A stretch of 64,000 bases of DNA from Plasmodium brasilianum (Eukaryota > Apicomplexa > Aconoidasida > Haemosporida > Plasmodiidae), in contig NW_027122930.1 in assembly GCF_023973825.1 (NCBI RefSeq), forward strand, positions 1-64,000, written 5' to 3'. The translations under genes were made by a program, and so were the position numbers. This document shows positions 13,856-25,817 of this stretch, in pieces. Below the pieces are notes generated by a model. It made no database searches and was not told where the DNA came from. It saw only the letters and a list, made by a program, of their open reading frames with translations. Numbering within the stretch: position 1 is the stretch's first letter; each line of letters begins with the position of its first letter.

Positions 13856-16800
13856 TGTATACATTATTAATTTTATTATATATTAACTAATACAAAAAAT
13901 AACTATAGTTTTATATATTGAAAATGATAAAAGAAGCCATTCATATTTTATTTTTTTTCATTTATTTAATTTATTTTAAATTTTATAAAATGAATTATTA
14001 TATATATACTTCATTTATTTTTCACAAACACAAAGTTATTTCAGAATTTAGAACAATTTCAATATAGATTATTATAGAAATAAAATTGAATAAAAATAAA
14101 TGATAATTGTACATAATATTTAAATTAATTATTTAATAGCAAAGACATTAAATTTTTTTTTATAAATTAGTTTAAAAAAAAAAAATATAATACGAAGAAA
14201 ATTATTAAAATGATATGAAAGCAAATATTATTTATTCAGTGATAACATTTTTTCATTCATACAAAAGAAAGAACTGTACGTAAAAAATATATACTAATAT
14301 ATGTTCATACAATAATTATGAATTTCTGTATTCCTTCTAAGAAATAATTTTTATTTTATACATGTTTTTTTGTATTACTTCACCTATAGTTAAATAAATT
14401 GATTATTGTTACCGTAAAAATAATAGAAAAAAAATATGAAGATAGGAAAAAATATTCTTATTTGATCGTATATTCGTTATTATTTAACTACAATTTTTTC
14501 TTATATAAATTTTTATATATTAAGAAAATAAAATTTTTAGTTATTAAAAAGTCTATGAAATTATGTATATATTTTTAAAAGTACCATAATAATTATTCTA
14601 TTTTTGTATAATAATTTTTACAATTGTAAAATTTGTATCTAATTCCAAATGAAATTAATTTTTATCTAGTGTAAATTTTAAAAATGTACAAATTAGCTTT
14701 TTTTTTTTTTTTTTCTTTTTTTAAAAATGTAAAGAAATTATATTTTGAAAAATATTAATATATCAGAAAAAAAACAAAACGAAGATAAAAATAAAATTAG
14801 CATATAAAACAATTTTGTGCAATCCAATAATTTCAGAAATATTTGTAGCAATTTAATATAACAAATAAAAGTAACATTAACAATATAATTTTGTGATATA
14901 CAAAAGAATAAATAAAAAAAAATTGAAAATTGGTATATGAAAGATTTAGTAATTTCTTTGATGAAAAAATATAGAAATAATTTATATTGTATTGTTTTTT
15001 TATAAATAAATAAATTACAAATATGTTTTTAAACCACTTGAATGTTTAAAATTTTTATATAATAAAAATTTATCTTAAAATAAGAAAGGTATTTTATATT
15101 TTATTTTTTTTATTCTTTTTAGATTACAATACAGCTACTAATAAATAATGAATTATTATAAACAAAATAATATTAAAACAGATCATTAAAAAAAAAAAAA
15201 TATATAAAGTAGAATTATAATATATATATATAATTTTCATGGAAGAAATGTTTCATTAAAATATAATAATAATGAATAGTAACAAAAAAAAAAAAAAATA
15301 TATACGTTCAATTATAAATCTCACTACAACACATTCATTTTGTGAATACAATATTTTTCAAATAGGAGGGTCTCATTTTCTTAATTTCTAAGTACTCTTC
15401 TACAAGAAAAATATATCTATGGGTTATATAATTGATTAAATAATACTATTTAATATCTATGTAAATGTTATTACTAAAATATGTATTAATATTATCACGC
15501 TCATATGAATCTATAAAGAACCAAGTTTAATAATGAAAATTACCCTAAAAACAGCTCCATTTGAACCTTATACATTACGTCTATTTAGTTGAACATTATA
15601 AAAAAAATATAGTAACCTTTTTTATATATTTTATTAAAACTTCTTTAAAAAAGACAAATAGTACTACGTACTTATAAATTACCAAAAAATATAATTCAAT
15701 TTTTCACTTTCTTTTTTTTTCTAAATTATCTTAATTTATTGAAGAAATTACTAGTTATTTCAAACTATATGTATATTTTTATATCTAAAAAATGATGTTA
15801 ACACTATAGACTATATATTTATAAATAAGATCAAAAAATAAAACATAGGTATATATATTTATCTACTTATCATTCCATTATTTCACAAAAGAACATATTG
15901 ATTCTCATTACATTTAGTGAAAAATTTCATTTATATAGATATATAATACATTTTTATAAGCGTATAACCATAAAAAATCAAAGATAAAAAAAGGAATAAA
16001 TTACGAAACAATATTTATTAATATACAAGTTCATTTTATTAATTAATTTAAAATTTTAATATAGTAAAAATAAAAAATATATAATGTATATTAATAAATT
16101 TTCAATGTATATATATTTAATTCATTCTACCAAAATTAAACGAACACTATAATTAAGCATAATAATAGCATAGTAAATGTTTTTAAGTCCTAATTTAATT
16201 TTAAATATTTAGAAATACTAATTCGTTAAACTATTATGAATAATATATATATATATAAAAAACATTATTTTATCATATATTTATAACTTCACATAAGATT
16301 TCAAAAAAAAAAAGAGGTAAGTTTATATGAAAAATAATGTTACAATAAATATATTTCATGATGCATTTCTCGTAAAATATTATTTACAGAAAAATAATTA
16401 AGTTTCTTATATTTAAAAAAATAAAATACTTATATCTATAACAATACATCAAAATACAGGACTGTAGTTCCATTAAATACAGAACACGACACATTTATTT
16501 TTAATATAAAGCATACAACACATTTTCCTAATTAACTAATAATAATAATATATGAAAGGATAATGTTATGAATGTAGTATTTCTTGTAATTGAACTATAT
16601 ATGAGTACACGACTTCAATAAAATTATATGTATATTCCTTTTAGATATATTAATTTTAACGCACATTTATTTTTTATAAAAATCTATTTAAATATACAAA
16701 TACAATTATTAAAAAAAAATAATTAATTATGCTGAAAAAAAATCTTAAAATATAAAATGCAAGGTATTAAAACATTTTAATTTACAAAAAAAACAAAGTC

Positions 16801-16951
16801 ATAATTTCTTACTTTGTTTACCAAAAAGATCACGAGAATCTGTGTACAAAAATAAAAAAATAATAAACTGTAGGAACCTTTAATAAGCATATAACTAAAT
16901 ATGTTACTCTTATTATTCCACACTAGAAATGATTTTATAAAATAAGACATA
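13856..16951. other. AT-rich intergenic DNA, no gene seen
   Basis: This is the 5' flank of the 13011-13855 gene and the 3' flank of the pseudogene at 16952-17984. Long T or A runs occur near 14700-14715 and 15285-15300. The block near 16677-16696 (AAATCTATTTAAATATAC) is the shared 3' element of fam-type copies. Confidence 0.5.
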
Positions 16952-17984
16952 TTATTTATTACATATTTTACTTATTCTGAACTTAATTTTTTCATATTTC
17001 TTAGCGTTTTTATGATAATGAAAAATGCACCATATAATTGTAATACCTAATATAACGAACGGTACCATATATATTAAAATACGGAACACTTGACCTAATA
17101 TGCACGCATCAGTAACTGCTGTACCACTGAACAACGTACATGTTCTCCCAGAACCCAAACTTTCCGAGTGTTTCCAAAAACCAGTTATATTTTTCAACAC
17201 ACTTACAAATGTATATAATAGTCCCTCACTCTAATTTACTAATTTTTCTGAATGAGTTTTTTTCAAACCGAAGTAAGACAATAAACAATCTTTACCTGAC
17301 AATCCTAGTACTAATTCTACTATGAATACTATCAAGAAAAACAAAAACAGCAAGGAAGGTAAAAGAACCTGCAGTCCGCACTTTTTAAATATTATTTTTT
17401 TATAAATCCTATCACTCACTGCTTTGTTATTTTTAAGAAAACTGTTATAGTCAAGTTTTTTAAATATTTTTTTCTCTAAATGAGTATATTATTTTGTTTC
17501 AAATATGCAAGATTTATTTTTCGTAGTTTTTTTGTTCTCACTAATATAATTTAATGTATTTCTATACGTTTGTTTTTTCTTTGTCATAATGCCTTTTTTA
17601 TTATAATATATATCTTTTTTTTCTCACGCTTCATTATGTGGTATATCTTCTATAAAAACTCTAATAAAAAGATCATTATATCTCTTGCATTCTGCTAATA
17701 ATCTACAATTTCTTATACCTAATTTTCTAATAAGGATGCAATTATTCCTACAATATATATTATACATACACTGAAAAAACGAAGATAACATGTGTAATTT
17801 AAAGATAAATGATATCATCATAAAAAAATATTATTAACAAACATAAAAAATCAAATATATGAATATGTAAAATATGGTTAAATAATATTATTATACCAAA
17901 TCATTGTTAAAATGGTATATCCAAGTTGAAAAGATAAAACACAAAAATTTTAATAAATAAAAGTATCGTAATATTTTGTTTCAT
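16952..17984 (-). pseudogene. Broken fam-l/fam-m-type gene (KIFKELDY subtype)
   Basis: Exon 1 is 17984-17897 and exon 2 is 17770-16952, separated by a 126-nt intron of the family type. Exon 1 is 88 nt instead of 87: the reading frame starts as a normal signal sequence (MKQNITILLFIKI) and needs a one-base shift to read STWIYHFNNDL at its end. Exon 2 stays in a single frame but has in-frame stops at 17624-17626 (TGA), 17489-17491 (TAA) and 17231-17233 (TAG). Between the stops the family features are all present: RLLAE, a fully canonical PEXEL-like motif, then LEKKIFKKLDYNSFLKNN, membrane segment 1 (LLPSLLFLFFLIVFIVEL), membrane segment 2 (VFRILIYMVPFVILGITII) and the tail KKYEKIKF. Four separate lesions make a functional product very unlikely. 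Decay looks recent, because the frame of exon 2 is otherwise intact. Confidence 0.9.
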
Positions 17985-18859
17985 GTTGTATAAACTTAAT
18001 AATGTAATATATTAATTATATAATCAGTTAGCTATAATAAAATATATTGTTAATGACAAAAAACTAAAAAATTATTTATTTAGCTTTTTTCTATTTTAAT
18101 AAAAACGAAATAAAATATATATAACTCTAGTTTCTTTATAACGAATTAACTGAAAACTAAATTTAGAAATATAATGTAAAATTTTTATCTTAATGTTATA
18201 TACAAAACACTAAAATATACTAGAATAATATAAATTGAACTATTGATAAATATTCAAAATACATTATTTATTTATTCAATATAACAAATTAATTAAATAA
18301 CTTTTTTTTGATTAATTTTAGAATAAAATATATATATATATATATATCATTTTTTAATTTTTTGGTGTATTTCCTTGTTATAGTATAGAGAATATAGAGA
18401 ATTGAAATAATACCCTGCTATGCATATTAATAAAATAATTTCTAATATTAAAAATGTTTTCTTATTAATACTTATAATATTATATACATTATACTTGGAA
18501 AAAATTTTTATAGCTAATATAATACTGATTATTATAACAATATTATAATATTAATAATAAATGTAGAAAATAATACTACTTATAATTTTATGTATTATAT
18601 TATTTATAGCATTTACATTAGTTAGTACATGGGCATTTTAATTCTTATATTATCTTTTATATATTTCAAAAAACCTCTTACTAATATACTACATATCATA
18701 AGTTTAAATAAATGTTTCAAGTGTATAAAAAGAGTGATTTTTTATTTTTCTATAATTATTCTTGAAAATTATAATTTTTATTAAAGTTTACATTATATCA
18801 TTATTTCTAAAAAGAATGCTTGTAAATGAATATATCTAATTACTACTCCTTTTAATTAA

Positions 18860-18890
<31 letters not shown>

Positions 18891-21747
18891 AGCATTAAAA
18901 AATAAAAAAATTAAAACTTGCATAATATGTGCAAATATCAGAATAACATAAATTAGAAAATAGGTTTATATAATTTTATGAACAATAAAAATAAAAAAAA
19001 ATTATTTTTTCATTTATTTACTTTAGTATATATAATATAGCAATATTTATAAAATATAATTAAACCAAAATTACTTATATAAAAAATAAATTAATAAATA
19101 TTGGTATCCTACTACTTATTGGAAAAGAAGAGTACTACACAAAATTAATAATTCCATACTTTTAATTACTACTAAAATTAAATTATCATGTATATATATT
19201 GACTATTTTTTAGAAATAGCCCGAGAACTGACCTTTGAAAAATAAATTAAAAAGTAATATTATACTTATGCATTGCATATGAAAAAAATTCTTATTTTTT
19301 TACTTTTATTTTATTAAAAAAAATATAAATTATATATACTAAAGATTTACTAATAGTTTATATAAATTCTATGTATATTTACATATTCCTAAAATAAAAT
19401 AAAAACTTAAAATATTTATAGAAAACATTAAGATATATCTTCAATGCATAAATATATACCTATACATGATGAAACTGTTGTATAAAATATATTTTTGTTT
19501 TATTTTTTTTTAATGTCGATTTAAATTTTTGTAGATATATGTCACATTTTTTGAAATTCACTTCTATACGTATATAAAAAAAAGGATTTGTGCATACTAT
19601 CTTTTAATATGTGATTAAATTTGATTCATTTATTTAATATTTTAATGACATAATAATTAAAAAACATTATACTATATTTACATATAAATTTTCAGTTTAA
19701 TATAAATTTAATTAAATATTTTAATTATTAATTAACACAATAATAAAGAACAATAACAAAGGGATAATTATTTTTAATTTTTCATTTAACTGTAATGATA
19801 TATAATCCCAATTTAGAAAATAATTATAGATGATATATATTTTAAATGCCTATTCTTTCAATATTTATAAATTCATTCTTTTATGATGCAAAAAAACAAA
19901 ATTTATGATAGATATATTTAAAGGGTAAATCCAAATTAGTGGTTTTATAATTTTATACTTAATAATTATAAATAGAATCTAATAATTACTATATAATTTA
20001 TATAAATATATTTTATTTATTATTACTAAAAGTAAATTTTTTAAAAATAAGAGTTCATTTATTTTCGTTATTTTCTATTTATATTTTTTCCAAAAATAAA
20101 AAAATTTATATCTTCGACAAAATATGTATATTTAAAAGAAAAAAAAAAATATAAAAGTGAACATTGTATACAAACACCTTTAATAATTATGATAATTTAA
20201 AAGAATTTTAAATAAAATTACCTACGATATAAGATATCATCGTTACGAAATGTTAAGGATAATATATTATAATTTAGATAAATATTCGATATATAGTTTT
20301 TTTCCTTGAAAATTCTATAAATGAAAGAAGCATTCGTTTATATTTTATTTATATGTAAATTATTACTACACAAAATAATATATTGTATTAAAAATATGAT
20401 ACAAATCTAAATAAAATAAATTAACATTTTATGAAATAAACATAAAAAAAACAAAATATTATATATTTAATGTATTTTTTTATTATGCAATAGTAAATTC
20501 TTATTAATATGACAAATTATATTACTGTTCTAAAAAATAAATTATAAATTAAGATAAAAATCATATTATATTTTTAATTATACCATGTGTTTCATACTAT
20601 CCTGTGGCACTGACATTAAAATAAGATAATTATTTTTTTATTTTATGCTTTTATATACATGTTGGATATATATTTATATATATTATAAATATAATGTATT
20701 TGGAAACATAATCGTTTCATAACCATAACATATTCCATTATTTCACTTCCTCTTAATTTTCGAATATTACAAATTTCCATTTCTACAAAAAAATATAAAT
20801 GCGTATTTTAATTAATAGTTCTGTATATTATGAGAAATACATAATGATACGAATTATTTATAAATATAACTTTTTATTTAATAAATGATTTTCGTATACT
20901 GATGTAACTAATTGAAATATTTATTTTTAGCAAAACTTATTTTTTCCTATATATTTTTTTTTATTTTTATATCCAATAAAATTATTCGCCGCATTTTAAA
21001 TTAATTGCTCATATTTATCCAAATATACGTATCATATATAAATAATTTAAGCTTATTCTCGATATATTTAAGTTATTACTAAATAAATATATATATCATA
21101 AATGATTATTATTATCAAATGCATACATATATATATAACATCGTTTACGCAGTTTAAAAAAATACTATATAAAAAAAATAGGAAGATAATATATCAGAAT
21201 ATATTAAAATTTTATAATTCACATTAATCATCTTACTGTATATCAAAACATTTAAGTATATCTTGGTGATATTATAATGGTTACATATTTTCTGAATATA
21301 CATCCACGGTGTATTATTAGTAAGAGTACTATATGTTGTTTTAAACTATGTAATAAATAACTTTTTGCTGAAATATATTATGCTTAAAAATAAAGCTAAC
21401 TCTTCTTTTTGATTACATCCTATGTTAAAGCTCTAGTAAAGTTATGCGAATGTTACACGGCATATACTAGCAAAAATTAAAACTTTATAAAGTGTCTTTT
21501 TGAAACAAAGAAACAAGATTAATAATATCAAAAGTGTTTCAGCAAGTAATATTTGTAAATCGCATAAATGTATTTTATCATAAACATTTTAATTAAATTT
21601 TGGTCTTTTTTATTTTTATCTTTATAGCACGGTATATCCAATGCACAATTCTAAAAATATATTTTCTATAGTTTCTGAAGGATTTTAAAGTATAACTTAT
21701 TTTTTCAGTAATAAATCTATTCCGATTTACAGCCCTTAATTTGTGTT
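17985..21747. other. AT-rich flank with upstream-module remnants
   Basis: The part 18220-18880 resembles the upstream modules of other fam-type copies, with an ATAAATATTCAAAATA stretch near 18246 and a TTACATTATATCATTATTTC stretch near 18785. The part 19300-19680 resembles 1180-1540. A dinucleotide (TA)n tract lies at 18863-18891. The rest, including a less AT-rich patch near 21410-21560, has no supported gene. Confidence 0.5.
18863..18891. repeat. (TA)n microsatellite
   Basis: This is an uninterrupted TA dinucleotide tract inside the upstream flank of the 16952-17984 pseudogene. Similar shorter tracts occur at 26796-26815 and 27421-27442. Confidence 0.9.
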
Positions 21748-22311
21748 TTAATTTTTTATATTTTTATTTAAGTTTTTCCTTATATCTTTTAATTTAATTA
21801 GTCCTTCTATATTCTTTAAATTATTGTTTTGTATAATCTTTTCTAATGTAGGTTTATTTTTCCTACTTAATTTTTTTTTTCTTTTCTCGTGTTCTCTATT
21901 TCCATATTAAACATATTCAGATGTCTGCTTTTTCAAAATTTCATTTTTTGCTTCATTTTCCCTCATGTATTTTTCTATTAATATAATATTTTTGTAATCT
22001 ATTGAAAAGTTCCTGTTGTTCCCCTGGTTTATAGTTTTTCTAATCTGGAAATAAAAATAAGACTTAAAAATATATTTTATAAATTCATGTGTTTTACCTC
22101 ATAATAAGAAAATTCTGCTTACAAAAATTAAGCAAACAACAGCAAAACAAAAAAAAAAAATAATAAACAAAAAGAAAAAAGCAAAGTAAGAATATTTTAA
22201 TTATACTATGTCATATTATTATTACATTGACAACTTCATATACAATAAACAAATTAATAAATTTTTATGATGAGAAGGAACTTAATTTTTTTTTTCGTGA
22301 CATTTTTCCAT
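21748..22311 (-). pseudogene. Decayed exported-protein gene relic with degraded signal exon
   Basis: On the minus strand, a candidate exon 2 runs from 22044 (after TTTCCAG) down to a stop at 21748-21750, in phase 0. It is one frame of 99 codons interrupted only by TAA at 21907-21909. The reading is Lys/Asn-rich and charged (for example NNRNFSIDYKNIILIEKY, then REHEKRKKKLSRKNKP). Upstream, an ATG at 22311 starts an 86-nt segment that ends at a GTAATA donor. With one base restored in its poly-A run it would read IKFLLIIKIY, resembling fam-type signal exons, but it then has further stops. The 86-nt length, one short of the family's 87, supports descent from an exported-protein gene. No membrane segments remain downstream, so the 3' part is lost or unrecognisable. 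The family cannot be named. Confidence 0.55.
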
Positions 22312-24998
22312 ATTACACATAAATTTAGTATAAAAGAAACTGTTCATTATAATGATCATAATTCTATTTCATTAAAAGTCTTTATTTAAACGCTTCTAAT
22401 ATTTTAATCATATATTTCATTTTATAGATATTAATTATTTAACTATATATATATATGTACACATTGTGTTTTAAATGATAACATAAAGAAGAAAAATACA
22501 ATAATTATATAGTAATATTTCTTTATATTTTTACTTAATATCCGCTTAATATATTTTTAATATAATATATATAAATTAGTGTAGGAACCAATCCAAAATT
22601 TACTAGACAGTTTATTTTTCTATAATACATAATTTCTGCAATAAAAAAATTACCTTTATACATAAAAAATAAAAAAAATAAATAAAAAAGAAATTCAGCA
22701 AAAATTGAAAAATATATATTTTAAAAATTTTATTTACATGTCTATTTTGTTTTGTTTTATTTTTTTTCAGAAATAAACCATGATTATTGAAATACAAGGA
22801 TATCACTATTTCTACTGATATTTGATGTAACTATAGTATAATGTTATAATTCCTCTACAAACAAAATGATTAATCCATCGAAATAATACAACTAAACAAC
22901 ATTTTCTACTTATTTCTGGTGTAAATATTATATGGAATATTCATATTTTTAAAAAATATTTAAATGATAATTAAAATTAAATTATTTAATACACATATTA
23001 ATCATATCTATTTTATATATTTTAAATATCACACGATCATAATTAAAGTTTTCTTTTTAGATTCTATTTTATAAATAAAGTATAATTGTATCCAATTTAT
23101 TATTTATTCTTTGTTTTATTTTATTTTATTTTATTTTTCTTCTTTATAAATAAAAAAATACATGCACATACATAAAACTGTGAATTTTATTTTTTTTTAA
23201 TATTAAACTAATTATTCTATAATTAACAAATACATAAACTTAATAAAATAATGTAAAATGGAAAGTGTAGAATAATTAAATAATTAACAATGACACTTAT
23301 TTTTTTTTTTTTCTTTTTACTTACCACTATACAAAAATAAGTACTTTCACTATAAATTTTTTTAATAAAAAAGAATATATATTAATTTGTTATATATAAT
23401 ATCAAATATTTTATTTACATTTTTTTTATTAATTATATATATATATATAATATAAATATAAAGTAAAATGGGAAAGATTCTTTTAGTTTTTTTTTTTTTT
23501 ATCGTGAACATGTCTTCAGCATCACATTACATATAATAGCACAATTCGAAATTTTATTTGTTCTTTTATTTTGAATCCTTCTTAATTTTAACTTTATAAA
23601 ATTTTATTTTAAAATTTTTTTTATAAATTATAAATATTATTTTATATACGTTATAGTAAACATATATCAAAAGCTAAAAACAAATAATAATAAGTAAATA
23701 AAATATTTCATATAAATCCAAAATAAAACCCTTTCATTATACTCTTTTTTTTTTTTTCTGCTAATTTTCATCTTATCTAATAAAAAATCATTGTTCAAAG
23801 ATTTTGCTGTAATGCATTTAAACAATATGGCACTTTACCAATATTTTTGAATGTAGTCTTCGAAATGAAAATATAAATATAATATTAATTAAAAGAAAAC
23901 AAATAACTTTAGTGCATAAAAAAAAATAGCTTGAAATAAAAAAAAATAATGTACGCAAATAATACTAGTAAAATGTTAAAAATTAAAATGTATACTTTTA
24001 ATAATCAAATTTTAATTTAATTGTTATTGTTTTTAATTTATCATATATAATTTATTATTGAAACTTTTATAAAATAAAGTATAATAACCTCTCAAATATT
24101 ATTGTTTTAATATACATTATTATAACTATATTACTGGAATTATTGATTTAAAATATAAATGTACATTATCCGCATATATTACAGCAAGATTGAAGATATT
24201 ATAATAAATAAAATTTTCATATATCTTATATAATATAAAAATATAACTATGTATATGTAAAATAATAATATTTTTTATAAACTTAACATTTAATATTTAT
24301 GCTATATCAAATTATATCAAAATATAATACTATATATAATATAAATGTAAGTATGATATATTATAATTTTGTTACTGCTATACATATTTCTTCTCTTTTT
24401 TAATTACTAATTTTTATAAAAAATATTTTCAAAAATAATTACAATATAGTAGATAATTTCTAAACAAATTTTACAGTATATATTTTAACAATAGATCTAA
24501 ATATAACTTTTCTAAAAATATTTTCTGAATATATTCTAATACATATTTTATTTCTAGAATTTTTTCTCGTATTATATTTTTATTAAAGCAATATTTTATC
24601 AATATACATTATGTATATAAATATATAATTGTTTTTCGAAATGAAATTTTGTATGGTAAATTATAATATTAACACAATTATTTCCGTAACGTGCTCATTA
24701 AATAATTTTTTATTTGATTTATTTGAACAATATTAATTAATAGTATTTTAATTATAGCTTTTACGAAAATATTTTTATTAATTATAACTTTTTTTATTGT
24801 ATTTCATTATGTACTACATTTATATTTATATTAAAAACAAATATAAAGAATTGTTATATCGACAAAATAGAAAATAATTGAGTCAAGTTCTAAGTTATTC
24901 ATGTACTTATTTTTTTTGAAAAATATTAAATATATCTACTAAAATATTATATAAGCTTTTACAACTTTAAAATATCCATTATAAAACAAAATACACAA
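22312..24998. other. AT-rich intergenic DNA, no gene seen
   Basis: This separates the decayed exported-gene relic from the plus-strand exported gene at 24999. It contains a (TTTTA)n stretch at about 23114-23137 and long T runs near 23300 and 23490. The open frame at 22612-22806 is a biased Phe/Lys/Leu reading and is not called. The part just upstream of 24999 is presumably the promoter of that gene, but I see no recognisable motif. Confidence 0.5.
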
Positions 24999-25817
24999 AT
25001 GATCATTATTTTTATTAGAGCCTTTATTTTTTCCTGTCTAATATGGATATTCAAATATTCTGACGAGGTATCATAGTTATTATACTTAATTTTTTCTTTT
25101 TTCTATTTTATTTTATGTTTTTACATGAGAGGAATATTTTATTCATATAATATATAAATATACATTTTTTTAATATTTAATATGAACTTATATTTTTAGT
25201 CAAATATCTGCGATAAAACTCGGAACAACGAATTGAACAGAAATAACATATTAAATATTAAATATAGCAGATTGTTAAGCAGTGAAATAAGAGCATCGCT
25301 GGAAGATAAACATAAATGTTTAAAAGAAAAAATATATGATTTAAAAGGAAAAAGTACTGCATCATTTGAAAAAAAACCATATGCATTAAAGCAAAATAAC
25401 TTTTTTCAAGAAGAAGATAATGAATCAATATACAATGATACGTATCAAGAAGAATTGAATGATTTTATGCCACGTAAAAAACCTAAAAAACATGGAGCTT
25501 CTAACGTTAAGAATAATTTAAAAGAAAAATCTCCTACATTAAAACATTATAATAATATTCAGAACAATAAAAACATACACAAATCTTTAAAAAAGTTATA
25601 CTCAGAGATTGATTCATCTTTAGACAACATCAGCTCAAGTAATAAACGTAATTGTATTATTAAAAAAAATAAAATTAATTTTAGTGTAAAATATGATCAT
25701 AAACATCCAATAAGATCTGCGATTTTTTTTTTCTTTACTATGATGCTAACAATTCCGTTTTTTCCTTTAATTCCAATTTTTGTTTTGTATTTTTATACCA
25801 AAGAACAACAAAAATAA
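24999..25817 (+). CDS. Plasmodium exported protein, unknown function, C-terminal membrane hairpin
   Basis: Two exons on the plus strand: 24999-25067 (23 codons, hydrophobic, MIIIFIRAFIFSCLIWIF) and 25200-25817. The 132-nt intron starts GTATCA and ends TTTTTAG, in phase 0; the product is about 228 residues. The start was chosen because the hydrophobic exon precedes a good donor in the right phase. Exon 2 carries RLLSS at about residue 47, at the same position as the export-motif candidate of the fam genes. A long charged, Lys/Asn/Ser-rich region follows (FMPRKKPKKHGASN), and then a hydrophobic block of about 25-30 residues near the end (SAIFFFFTMMLTIPFFPLIP) and the tail YFYTKEQQK. That block is long enough for one bent or two very short membrane passes. 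Architecture links it to exported subtelomeric proteins, but I do not recognise the family. It is the only plus-strand gene in the left third. Confidence 0.82.

Noticed and set aside
22612..22806. 64-codon minus-strand frame rich in Phe and Lys
   Set aside because: It arises from T-rich sequence and has no recognisable feature.
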